The notes beneath the pieces were generated by a model, which was given only the letters and a program-made list of their open reading frames with translations, ran no database searches and was not told the origin of the DNA. Below, one piece after another: positions 1-6,639 of a DNA stretch of 14,263 nucleotides (position 1 is its first letter; every line of letters begins with the position of its first letter). Position numbers and translations under genes: made by a program. This DNA comes from Caryophanon sp036309765. Its GTDB lineage: Bacteria; Bacillota; Bacilli; Bacillales_A; Planococcaceae. Location: positions 1 through 14,263 of the forward strand of contig JAXJTE010000164.1 in the NCBI GenBank assembly GCA_036309765.1, in the 5' to 3' direction.

Positions 1-109
1 CGCATTTACGATCCGTATCTTCAAAGCCGAATTCGGTAAGAATATCCGTGAGTTCTTCCTGTGAAATAAAGTTTTGAAGTAGTGTGAAAATCGTGGTATT
101 CTTAGCCAT
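1..109 (-). CDS. Probable IS4-type transposase, N-terminal fragment (cut by window edge)
   Basis: Reading the minus strand from an ATG at 107-109 gives 36 uninterrupted codons to the window edge, beginning MAKNTTIFTLLQNFISQEEL and ending with an acidic stretch and DRKC. This resembles, from memory, the N-termini of IS4-family DDE transposases of Bacillaceae, which begin with a TTxxTLLQ-type helix and run into an (A/D)RK(C/F) segment. The DDE catalytic core lies outside the window, so the family cannot be confirmed here. The start is supported by AGGAGG (118-123 on the complement), 8 bases upstream. A 10-base inverted repeat (110-119/159-168) abuts the start codon, as in insertion sequences that limit read-through expression. 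It could instead be another helix-rich protein. Confidence 0.55.
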   Translation of the reverse strand, partial: MAKNTTIFTLLQNFISQEELTDILTEFGFEDTDRKC

Positions 110-174
110 GAGAGATTCCTCCTCGTAAAAAGTTTGTATGGTAACTTACATTTTACATGGAATCTCTCTTTTTT
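110..174. promoter_or_regulatory. Inverted repeat over the transposase start; terminator-like on the + strand
   Basis: GAGAGATTCC (110-119) and GGAATCTCTC (159-168) are perfect 10-base inverted repeats. In a minus-strand transcript the second arm takes in the last two bases of the AGGAGG ribosome binding site and ends directly against the start codon. On the + strand the same stem is followed by six T (169-174), as in an intrinsic terminator. The 39-base loop is long for a terminator. The pairing is seen directly; control of translation or of incoming transcription is inferred from known IS10- and IS231-type elements. Confidence 0.5.
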
Positions 175-189
175 ATTCGTTTTTTACGG

Positions 190-510
190 TGAAAATTAGC
201 TAATCAACAGGCGTGAAGTAATAACGCTTTTGTCGTATGTACGCAAAATTCTTGAAAAAATCATGAATTTCGTTCATACATATGTAGCACTATAAAGAAA
301 ATAAAAATTTAGTAAAAAGCAATGATAATTCACTTCTTTAAGTATAAAAAACGTATGGCGTATACAAATGGAACAGTAAATTGTGAAAATGTACATGGGA
401 GATTAAATGTGTAGAGAAACATGCGACATTCACGAAAGTTGTCGTGCTTGCGCGATGTACATTGTGATAGAATAGAAAGTATATTAACTTACTAGGAGGA
501 ATTTTTTGTC
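190..510. other. Intergenic region with candidate IS end and a palindrome
   Basis: No gene is supported between the transposase start and ppaC. TGAAAATTAGC followed by TAATCAACA (190-209) shares the exact 12-mer AGCTAATCAACA with the end of the repeat at 6582-6593, and may be the outer end of the insertion sequence. A near-perfect palindrome, AAATTCTTGA (246-255) and TCATGAATTT (261-270), 9 of 10 paired, surrounds five A. The rest is AT-rich with nothing else I can support apart from the ppaC promoter. Confidence 0.35.
445..473 (+). promoter_or_regulatory. Predicted ppaC promoter (extended -10)
   Basis: TGATAGAAT at 465-473 fits an extended -10 (TGn then TAGAAT, five of six consensus bases). 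The base 17 upstream starts only a weak -35, TGCTTG (445-450), as is usual when an extended -10 is present. Transcription would start near 480, about 30 bases before the ATG. Confidence 0.42.
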
Positions 511-1434
511 ATGAGTAAAGTTTTAGTTTTCGGACACCAAAATCCAGATACAGATACAATTACATCTGCATTAGTATACGCACATTTAAAGCAGCAATTA
601 GGCGCTGACGTAGAAGCAGTTCGTTTAGGCGAAGTGAACAACGAAACAGCATTCGCTTTAGAAAAATTCGGCTTTGAAGCACCACGCTTAGTGGAAGGTG
701 TAGAAGCAGGCACTGAAGTAATTTTAGTAGACCATAACGAGTTCCAACAATCTGCAAAAGGGATTGAAGCAGCACGCGTGTTAGAAGTAATCGATCACCA
801 CCGTATCGCAAATTTCCAAACGTCTGATCCATTATACTTCCGCGCAGAGCCAGTTGGTTGTACAGCGACAATTTTAAACAAACTTTATAAAGAAAACGGC
901 GTAGAAGTGCCAGCGAACATCGCGGGCTTAATGCTTTCTGCCATCGTTTCAGATACATTATTATTCAAATCACCAACTTGCACAGAGCAAGACGTACAAG
1001 CAGGCGAAGAGCTAGCGAAAATCGCTGGTGTTGACGCTGCTGACTACGGTTTAGCGATGTTAAAAGCAGGTGCTGACCTTTCAGATAAATCACTTGAAGA
1101 CTTATTATCTTTAGACGCAAAAGGCTTCGAGTTTGGCGCTTACAAAGCAACAGTTGCACAAGTAAACGCAGTAGATATCGAGGACGTATTAGGTCGCCAA
1201 GAAGAGCTAGTGGCGTTACTTACAAAAGACGTAGCAGACAATGGCTTAGACTTATTCTTCTTCGTTGTAACAGACATTTTAAACAACGATTCAACAGCAG
1301 TAGCAGTTGGCGCACAAGCAGAAGCAGCAGCAAAAGCATTCGGCGCTGAAATCGTTGACGGACGCATCGTATTACCAGGCGTTGTATCACGTAAAAAACA
1401 AATCGTGCCTGTATTAACAGACGGATTAAAATAA
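511..1434 (+). CDS. ppaC: Manganese-dependent inorganic pyrophosphatase (family II, DHH)
   Basis: Cytoplasmic enzyme that hydrolyses pyrophosphate to two phosphates, pulling nucleic acid and protein synthesis forward; family II enzymes are most active with Mn2+ or Co2+. The 307-residue product has the expected family length. The N-terminal DHH domain carries the metal motif HxNPDTD (His9, Asp13, Asp15), then DHN (Asp74), DHH (Asp95, His96, His97) and SDT (Asp148). The C-terminal DHHA2 domain ends with the substrate-binding SRKKQ (293-297). These align with the metal ligands known for the Bacillus enzyme, shifted by one residue. The ATG follows AGGAGGA (494-500). The gene has its own promoter and a terminator right after the stop, so it is probably monocistronic. 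It lacks the regulatory CBS/DRTGG insert found in some relatives. Identification is secure. Confidence 0.97.
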   Translation: MSKVLVFGHQNPDTDTITSALVYAHLKQQLGADVEAVRLGEVNNETAFALEKFGFEAPRLVEGVEAGTEVILVDHNEFQQSAKGIEAARVLEVIDHHRIANFQTSDPLYFRAEPVGCTATILNKLYKENGVEVPANIAGLMLSAIVSDTLLFKSPTCTEQDVQAGEELAKIAGVDAADYGLAMLKAGADLSDKSLEDLLSLDAKGFEFGAYKATVAQVNAVDIEDVLGRQEELVALLTKDVADNGLDLFFFVVTDILNNDSTAVAVGAQAEAAAKAFGAEIVDGRIVLPGVVSRKKQIVPVLTDGLK

Positions 1435-1445
1435 TTTTCAGAAAG

Positions 1446-1479
1446 CAGAGGAGACGTCACGTTTCTTCTGTTTTTTTTT
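1446..1479 (+). terminator. Intrinsic terminator of ppaC
   Basis: A 10-base-pair stem, CAGAGGAGAC (1446-1455) with GTTTCTTCTG (1461-1470), includes two G-U pairs and closes a 5-base loop. Nine T follow (1471-1479). It begins 11 bases after the ppaC stop codon. Confidence 0.88.
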
Positions 1480-1677
1480 GTGGCATGGGATAGCTGCATT
1501 CGTGTTTTAGTGTATTAACTATTACAGAGAAATCAGGCTAGAAGCGAGCCGCCTGACGCGAATAGCCAATTGGAAGAAAAGTTCAAGATCAATGATTGAT
1601 TGTCTCCATAATTTCAGCCTAAAGTCTTAAAACAAAACAGTAGCATTTTTTAGAGAACTATATTATCATAATTCTTG
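1480..1677. other. Intergenic spacer with one GC-rich hairpin
   Basis: No gene is supported here. TCAGGC (1533-1538) and GCCTGA (1551-1556) form a perfect 6-base inverted repeat around GAAGCGAG-like sequence. That wording recalls the GC-rich repeat at 6486-6575, so it may be a decayed relic; the evidence is thin. The rest is AT-rich and featureless to me. Confidence 0.3.
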
Positions 1678-1695
1678 TATCTCACATTCGAGATA
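1678..1695. promoter_or_regulatory. Candidate operator upstream of azoR
   Basis: TATCTC (1678-1683) and GAGATA (1690-1695) are perfect 6-base inverted repeats separated by 6 bases, lying one base before a possible -35 (TTGAAC, 1697-1702). Position and symmetry suit a dimeric repressor. The regulator is unknown; the motif does not match the GTTAC repeat near the HxlR gene. Confidence 0.4.
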
Positions 1696-1696
1696 T

Positions 1697-1727
1697 TTGA
1701 ACGCATACAAAATTTCTTAACTAAAAT
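1697..1727 (+). promoter_or_regulatory. Possible azoR promoter
   Basis: TTGAAC (1697-1702) and TAAAAT (1722-1727) are good -35 and -10 boxes but 19 bases apart, longer than the optimal 17. Long spacing is common at promoters that need a regulator. Low certainty. Confidence 0.33.
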
Positions 1728-1760
1728 AAAACAACTGTAAACAGAGGAGCAACTATCATT

Positions 1761-2396
1761 ATGACAAACGTATTAGTAGTAAAAGCAAACAATCGTCCAG
1801 ACGGCGTGTCAACATCTATGTACAACGCATTCATCGAAGAAGCGGCGAAAAATGAAGCGTTAAACGTAACAACTTTCGACGTATTTGAAGAAAATTTAGA
1901 GTACTTCGGCCAAGAATTATTCAACGCTTTCGGTAAAGCACAAAGCGGCGAAGAATTAACAACTCGCGAAGCACGCTCTTTAGAAGCATTCAACAAATCT
2001 CGTGAAGCATTAACAGCTGCAGAAGTAGTTGTATTTGCATTCCCATTATGGAACTTAACGATCCCAGCTGCATTACAATCGTTCATCGATTACACATACG
2101 GCGCTGGTTACTCATTCAAATATAACGAGCAAGGTCAATTAGTAAGCTTAATGACTGACAAAAAATACGTTGTGTTAAACGCACGCGGCGGCATTTACTC
2201 TACACCAGAAATGGCACCACTGGACATGTCAGCAAACTACATCAACGCTGTAATCGGTGGCGTATACGGTATGGAAAAAATCGGTGAAGTAATTATCGAA
2301 GGTCACGCATCTTCTAAAAACGATGCACAAGCGATCATCGCTGCTGGCTTAGAAAAAGTAAAAGAAGTAGCGCAAAACTTAACAGTAAACGCATAA
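1761..2396 (+). CDS. azoR: FMN-dependent NADH:quinone/azo oxidoreductase (azoreductase)
   Basis: A 211-residue flavodoxin-fold enzyme that uses NAD(P)H and FMN for two-electron reduction of quinones and azo compounds, thereby detoxifying electrophiles in the cytoplasm. The FMN-binding motif FPLWNLTIPAALQSFIDYTY (residues 94-113) holds the diagnostic PLWN, followed by GAGYSFKY (114-121), and ARGG (141-144) forms the second flavin loop. Length equals the AzoR/YocJ/YvaB family. The ATG is 11 bases after GAGGAG (1744-1749). The gene stands alone between terminators, behind a palindromic candidate operator. In Bacillus subtilis one azoreductase is repressed by YodB, a thiol-sensing HxlR-family regulator; an HxlR-family gene lies 2.7 kb downstream here, but no shared site was seen. 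Substrate range cannot be read from sequence. Confidence 0.95.
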   Translation: MTNVLVVKANNRPDGVSTSMYNAFIEEAAKNEALNVTTFDVFEENLEYFGQELFNAFGKAQSGEELTTREARSLEAFNKSREALTAAEVVVFAFPLWNLTIPAALQSFIDYTYGAGYSFKYNEQGQLVSLMTDKKYVVLNARGGIYSTPEMAPLDMSANYINAVIGGVYGMEKIGEVIIEGHASSKNDAQAIIAAGLEKVKEVAQNLTVNA

Positions 2397-2411
2397 TTGC
2401 AATATTTTTAA

Positions 2412-2443
2412 GGAAGCATTCATACGTGAGTGCTTCTTTTTTT
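2412..2443 (+). terminator. Intrinsic terminator of azoR
   Basis: GAAGCATTC (2413-2421) pairs with GAGTGCTTC (2428-2436) through nine pairs with one T-G wobble and a 6-base loop, followed by seven T (2437-2443). It lies 17 bases after the azoR stop. Confidence 0.88.
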
Positions 2444-2615
2444 GCGTGTTTAAGCATAGAGGTTAGCTGATGTTGAACGTTGTTTAAATACACAATAGTA
2501 TGACATATTTATGCTTTTAGGCTATGCGAATTAGCTGATTATATCTATAATTTCTCATTTAAATGCATTATACTTAAGCAAGTTTTCAATAAACGTAGAT
2601 GAGGGAGAGAACAAC

Positions 2616-4979
2616 ATGAGAAATAAATTTTTAACAGGTGTGCTGGCATCGGCGATTGTTGCAGCAAGTTTTAGCACAGGCGCATCACAAGTAGATGCCG
2701 CGGCAACAGACGTAACGCGCGGCGATTACGTGAAGCAAATCATTACAGAGCTAGGCGTAGAGCTTGGAGATGGCTCATCGATTACATTTAAAGACGTACC
2801 GAAAGAGCTAGCGCCGTATGTGGAGAAAGCGGTGGAGTTAAAGCTAGTAAACGGTAAATCAGCAGACGAGTTTGCGCCAGATGAGCAGTTGACTCGCTTG
2901 CACGCATTCGTTATTGCGGCGCGTGGTTTAGCGAAAGAAAATGCAGCGTTAACGACGTTAGATTCATTCAAAGATAGCAAGCATATTCATAGCTCACATA
3001 AGCAAGATATGGCAAATGCGGCGGCGTTACAGCTATTAAAAGGTTTTAAGGACGGCACAATTCGTCACGCATTACCTGTAACAGAAGCGCAAATGAAAAA
3101 AATTGCAGAACGTTTTGCGGCGCAATTTGAAGTACCAAAAACAGACGAGGATATCGTAAACTTACGCATTTTAGGTACATCTGATATTCATACAAACTTA
3201 GCGAACTACAACTACTATGCAGACAGTGAAGATACGACAATCGGTTTAGCGAACACAGCAGCGTTAATTAATGAAGCACGCGAAGAAAACAGCAATGCGC
3301 TATTATTTGATAACGGTGACTTAATTCAAGGTACGCCACTTGGCTCATACGTAGCGCTGAAAAAAGAGCTTGTACCAGGCGTTGAGCATCCATCAGTAGC
3401 TGCATTAAATGAATTAGGCTACGCAGCGGCGACACTTGGAAACCACGAGTTTAGCTACGGCTTACCGTACTTAGGTGAAGTAATGAACGATGCGGAATTT
3501 GCTTGGGTGAACGCGAACGTACGCGACGCAGCAACAGGCGAAAACTACTTCAAGCCGTTTGAAATTATTGAACAAACCGTTGTCGATGAAGACGGTGAAC
3601 AGCATACAGTAAACGTTGGGGTAACAGGGATCGTGCCACAACAAATTCTTGGGTGGGACGCAGCGCACTTAACAGGTAAAGTAACAGTTGATGCGCCACT
3701 TGATGCATTACAAGCAGTTATTCCACAAATGGAACAAGCAGGTGCAGATGTAATCGTTGTATTAGCACACTCAGGTATCGGCTCAGATGAATATGTAGCA
3801 GGTACGGAAAATGTTGGCTACCAAATCGCAGCGCTTGAAGGGGTAGACGCATTAATTACAGGTCATTCACACGGACAATTCCCAGGTGACTATGCAGACC
3901 TTGAAAACGTTGATACAGACAAAGGCACAATTAACGGTACACCAACTGTTATGCCAGGTGCGTACGGCTCACATTTAGGTGTTATCGATTTACAGCTTGA
4001 GTTAGATGGCGAAGAATGGTCAGTCAACGACGGTAAAGCGGAAATTCGTAGCATCGAGCGTGAAGGTTTAACACCAGATGAAGGCGTATTATCAGTTATT
4101 CAAGAAGCACACGAAGGAACGATTGAATACATTCGCGAGCCAGTTGGTGAAACGTTAGCACCAATTAACTCGTACTTCTCATTAGTGCAAGATGCATCGT
4201 CAATTGAAATTATTACAGCGGCACAAACAGCGTATATTAAAAAGCAAATCGAAGGTACGTCAGATGCAGAGCTACCGATTTTATCAGCGGGCGCACCGTT
4301 TAAAGCAGGCTCTCGTGATAACGCAGCAGACTTCACGAACATTCAAGCAGGGCCACTAGCGATTAAAAACTTAGCGGACATTTACCACTTCGATAACACG
4401 GTTGCGACAGTAAAAGTAACAGGTGCAGACGTTGTGGAGTGGCTAGAAATGGCTGCGGGTGTGTTCTTAACGATCAATCCAACGATTACAGATGAGCAAT
4501 ACATTTTAGATGCAGAAGCGCGTTCTTACAACTTTGACGTATTGGACGGTGTAACGTACGAAATCGATTTAACGTCACCGATGAAATACGATCGTCGTGG
4601 TAATGTCGTTGATGAAACAGGCAACCGTATTAAAAACGTGCAATACGACGGTGAAGCAATTGATTTAGAACAAGAATTTTTAATCGTAACGAACAACTAC
4701 CGTGTAGGCGGTTCATATGGCTCAGTATTCGTGAACGACGACCAATCGAACTTAACGATGTATGCGTATGAAAACCGTGAAGCGATTGTGGATTATATTA
4801 CGAGCGAAGGAACGATTGACGTAACACCAAACAACAACTGGACGTTCGCGCCGTTCCCAGAAAATACGAAAATTATTTACCGCACAGCAGATGTGGCGAA
4901 AGATTATATTCCAGAAGGTTCAAACATTGAGTACTTAGGCGAAGATACGAACGGCTTCGGTAAGTTTTTAATTAAATAA
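2616..4979 (+). CDS. cpdB: SLH-anchored 2',3'-cyclic-nucleotide 2'-phosphodiesterase/3'-nucleotidase (CpdB-like)
   Basis: An exported 787-residue enzyme expected to hydrolyse 2',3'-cyclic nucleotides and 3'-nucleotides outside the cell to recover nucleoside and phosphate. Signal peptide: residues 1 to about 29, ending VDAAA. An SLH region runs from about 33 to 170: an N-truncated first repeat (TRGDYVKQ), a full repeat from FKDV (58) and a weaker one from FKDS (118). A calcineurin-like phosphoesterase domain follows with DIH (Asp190, His192), DNGD (232-235), GNHE (275-278), AHSG (His385) and GHSHG (416-420). The C-terminal nucleotidase domain has YHFDNT (590-595) and an SYNFDVLDGVTYEID-type segment, both typical of CpdB/YfkN rather than UshA. 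SLH repeats usually bind pyruvylated wall polymer, so the enzyme is probably wall-bound. GAGGGAGAG precedes the ATG by 7 bases. Monocistronic. Confidence 0.9.
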   Translation: MRNKFLTGVLASAIVAASFSTGASQVDAAATDVTRGDYVKQIITELGVELGDGSSITFKDVPKELAPYVEKAVELKLVNGKSADEFAPDEQLTRLHAFVIAARGLAKENAALTTLDSFKDSKHIHSSHKQDMANAAALQLLKGFKDGTIRHALPVTEAQMKKIAERFAAQFEVPKTDEDIVNLRILGTSDIHTNLANYNYYADSEDTTIGLANTAALINEAREENSNALLFDNGDLIQGTPLGSYVALKKELVPGVEHPSVAALNELGYAAATLGNHEFSYGLPYLGEVMNDAEFAWVNANVRDAATGENYFKPFEIIEQTVVDEDGEQHTVNVGVTGIVPQQILGWDAAHLTGKVTVDAPLDALQAVIPQMEQAGADVIVVLAHSGIGSDEYVAGTENVGYQIAALEGVDALITGHSHGQFPGDYADLENVDTDKGTINGTPTVMPGAYGSHLGVIDLQLELDGEEWSVNDGKAEIRSIEREGLTPDEGVLSVIQEAHEGTIEYIREPVGETLAPINSYFSLVQDASSIEIITAAQTAYIKKQIEGTSDAELPILSAGAPFKAGSRDNAADFTNIQAGPLAIKNLADIYHFDNTVATVKVTGADVVEWLEMAAGVFLTINPTITDEQYILDAEARSYNFDVLDGVTYEIDLTSPMKYDRRGNVVDETGNRIKNVQYDGEAIDLEQEFLIVTNNYRVGGSYGSVFVNDDQSNLTMYAYENREAIVDYITSEGTIDVTPNNNWTFAPFPENTKIIYRTADVAKDYIPEGSNIEYLGEDTNGFGKFLIK

Positions 4980-4989
4980 TGATCGGAAG

Positions 4990-5023
4990 CGGCTGTCTGA
5001 AATTATGTTCAGGCAGCTGTTTT
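4990..5023 (+). terminator. Intrinsic terminator of the CpdB-like gene
   Basis: A 12-base-pair stem pairs 4990-5001 with 5008-5019; its core is GCTGTCTGAA with TTCAGGCAGC, including T-G wobbles, and a 6-base loop. The T tract is short (TGTTTT), so efficiency may be moderate. It begins 11 bases after the stop. Confidence 0.78.
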
Positions 5024-5055
5024 CGTTTACAAGAAATGATACGCTAATTATAATA

Positions 5056-5070
5056 GTTACTAAACGTAAC
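5056..5070. promoter_or_regulatory. Candidate operator upstream of the HxlR gene
   Basis: GTTAC (5056-5060) and GTAAC (5066-5070) are perfect 5-base inverted repeats with a 5-base spacer, 21 bases before the predicted -35. HxlR-family regulators often control their own promoter through short palindromes of this size, so this is a plausible autoregulatory site. Function is inferred. Confidence 0.38.
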
Positions 5071-5091
5071 CATCTATCGATAAATAACTTA

Positions 5092-5120
5092 TTAACTTTT
5101 GGCGTTCATGCGCGTACAAT
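5092..5120 (+). promoter_or_regulatory. Predicted promoter of hxlR-murB
   Basis: TTAACT (5092-5097) and TACAAT (5115-5120) lie exactly 17 bases apart and match four and five of the six consensus bases. The predicted start near 5127 gives a short leader to the ATG at 5143. Confidence 0.6.
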
Positions 5121-5142
5121 ACTAAAGTAGAGGTGAGAAACG

Positions 5143-5448
5143 ATGACAGAAACAGCTTTATGTCCGAGGCTCGCAAAAGCGATGGAGATGATCGGCAAGC
5201 GTTGGACGGCGCTCATTTTGTATCAGCTGCTAGACGGACCGCAGCGCTTTAATGCGATTGAATCTGCGCTACCGATTAGCGGACGCTTATTATCAGAGCG
5301 TTTGAAGGAGCTAGAAAAAGAGGGCATCGTGCTGCGAACAGTGTACTCAGAAGTGCCTGTTCGTGTAGAATATACATTGACGGACAAAGGGCTCGCATTA
5401 AGCGGCGCCATTCGTGAAATTGAAAACTGGTCAAAAAACTGGCTGTAA
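5143..5448 (+). CDS. HxlR-family (DUF24) winged-helix regulator with N-terminal cysteine
   Basis: A 101-residue dimeric winged-helix DNA-binding protein. The family signature is complete: CPRLAKAMEMIGKRWTALIL (residues 7-26), then the RFNAIES and SGRLLSERLKELE recognition helix (35-58) and a VPVRVEYTLTDKG wing (71-83). Cys7 in the CPR motif occupies the place of the redox-sensing cysteine of YodB, CatR and HypR in Bacillus subtilis, where quinones, diamide or hypochlorite modify it and change DNA binding. Cys7 is the only cysteine, so sensing would require intersubunit disulfide formation or S-thiolation. The start follows AGGTGAG (5131-5137). A palindrome lies upstream, suggesting autoregulation. 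murB begins 22 bases after the stop, so both are probably cotranscribed. The target genes are unknown; azoR nearby is a candidate on family grounds only. Confidence 0.88.
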   Translation: MTETALCPRLAKAMEMIGKRWTALILYQLLDGPQRFNAIESALPISGRLLSERLKELEKEGIVLRTVYSEVPVRVEYTLTDKGLALSGAIREIENWSKNWL

Positions 5449-5470
5449 TGAGAGGATAGGAACGAAAATC

Positions 5471-6394
5471 ATGACAAAGCAACAGTGGGCAGCACATTTA
5501 GCACAAAAAATTCCTGCGACAAACATTAAAATAGATGAACCGTTACGCAACTATACGATGACGAAGCTAGGTGGTGCAGCAGACGTTTTCGTATTGCCTG
5601 AAAACGAGGAGCAAGCAACATACGTCGTGCGTTACGCATATGACAATAACATTCCACTGCTCATGCTCGGCAACGGCTCGAATATGGTTGTACGCGATGG
5701 CGGTATGCGCGGCATCGTCGTGACATTCGCTCATTTAAATACGATTGAAGTTACCGATACGCACGTACACGCTGGTGCAGGCGCGTTGTTAAAAGACGTA
5801 TCAAAAGCGGCGGCAGCAAATACGTTAACAGGTTTAGAGTTTTCATGCGGCATTCCAGGCTCAATCGGTGGGGCGATGGCGATGAATGCAGGTGCATACG
5901 GTGGCGAAATGGCAGACGTAACGCATCAATTAACCGTGTTAACGAAACAAGGCGAGCTGCTCGTATTATCAAAAGACGAGCTAAAGTTAGGCTACCGTAA
6001 AAGCATTATCGCCACAGAAGGCTACTACGTATTGTCAGCGGAGTTTGACTTACAGCGCGGCGATCAAGCGGAAATTGATGCCAAAATTGCGGATTTAACC
6101 CATCAACGAGAATCGCGCCAGCCGCTTGAATACCCGTCAGCAGGCAGCGTGTTCAAGCGTCCACCAGGGCATTTCGCAGGTAAGCTTATTCAAGATAGCG
6201 ACCTACAAGGTAAAGGTGTCGGCGGTGCAGAAGTATCGACGAAGCACGCTGGATTTATCGTCAATAAAGGCAACGCATCAGCGTCAGACTACATTGCGAC
6301 AATTCAAATGGTGCAAGAAGTTGTAAAAGAAAAATTCGACATCGAGCTTGAAATGGAAGTAAAAATCGTTGGCGACGAGCCTGTGACGAATTAG
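5471..6394 (+). CDS. murB: UDP-N-acetylenolpyruvoylglucosamine reductase
   Basis: Cytoplasmic FAD enzyme that reduces UDP-GlcNAc-enolpyruvate with NADPH to UDP-MurNAc, the second committed step of peptidoglycan synthesis. The 307-residue length and lack of the tyrosine-loop insert mark a type II MurB. FAD-binding motifs: NYTMTKLGG (27-35), LGNGSNMVV (66-74), GIPGSIGGAMAMNAGAYGGE (127-146). Catalytic residues: Arg176 in GYRKS, Ser226 in PSAGSVFK, and Glu296 in the terminal LEMEV. I start at ATG 5471 because AGAGGATAGG (5451-5460) is well placed before it and residue alignment fits; the longer frame from 5414 begins inside the HxlR coding sequence. Cotranscription with an HxlR regulator rather than a mur/division cluster is notable. 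No terminator is seen directly after the stop; a repeat element starts 19 bases later. Confidence 0.96.
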   Translation: MTKQQWAAHLAQKIPATNIKIDEPLRNYTMTKLGGAADVFVLPENEEQATYVVRYAYDNNIPLLMLGNGSNMVVRDGGMRGIVVTFAHLNTIEVTDTHVHAGAGALLKDVSKAAAANTLTGLEFSCGIPGSIGGAMAMNAGAYGGEMADVTHQLTVLTKQGELLVLSKDELKLGYRKSIIATEGYYVLSAEFDLQRGDQAEIDAKIADLTHQRESRQPLEYPSAGSVFKRPPGHFAGKLIQDSDLQGKGVGGAEVSTKHAGFIVNKGNASASDYIATIQMVQEVVKEKFDIELEMEVKIVGDEPVTN

Positions 6395-6413
6395 TATGTA
6401 ATGACACTAGGTC

Positions 6414-6593
6414 TGTTGATTCGCCCGTTTATACAGATGAATCGGTTGTTTTCAGCAGCAAAATGGAAATTAATGCGGTTTTATAGTGGCAGGGAGCGTG
6501 CGGCGAGACTCCTAGGGGAAAAGCTCGTGCCTTAAGACCCCACAGCGAAGCGAGTCGCGATACGCGGACGGTCAGTTGAAAAGCTAATCAACA
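6414..6593. repeat. GC-rich interspersed repeat, MITE-like, with TGTTGATT ends
   Basis: A 180-base non-coding block bounded by TGTTGATT (6414-6421) and its inverse AATCAACA (6586-6593). The core (about 6486-6575) is much richer in GC than its surroundings and contains GGGAGCG, GAGACTCCTAGGGGAAAAGC, AGACCCC and AGCGAAGCGAG. From memory, these phrases match a repeat scattered widely in Bacillaceae genomes, often written with GACTCCTGCGGG and GACCCCGCAGGAGCGAAGCGA and ending in GGAAATCAAC. CTAGGGG (6512-6518) partly pairs with GACCCC (6536-6541), so the core may fold. It has no coding frame of note. No clear target duplication was found. Mobility is inferred from the ends and the family's dispersal. 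Confidence 0.6.
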
Positions 6594-6603
6594 TGCTTAT
6601 AAT
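6576..6603 (+). promoter_or_regulatory. Predicted exoA promoter spanning the repeat edge
   Basis: TTGAAA (6576-6581) and a perfect TATAAT (6598-6603) lie 16 bases apart. The -35 is inside the repeat's end and the -10 is just outside it. Transcription would start near 6610, giving a leader of about 90 bases containing the hairpin at 6640-6673. Confidence 0.6.
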
Positions 6604-6639
6604 GCCACAATGTATTTAATAAAAATTGTTAAAAACGAC

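Noticed and set aside
2523..2574. Promoter of the CpdB-like gene
   Set aside because: TATAAT (2546-2551) and TATACT (2569-2574) are present, but neither has an acceptable -35 at 16-18 bases, so the choice is not supported.
5414..5470. Extended N-terminus for murB
   Set aside because: These codons overlap the HxlR gene in another frame and have no ribosome binding site, whereas ATG 5471 has one and gives the normal MurB N-terminus.
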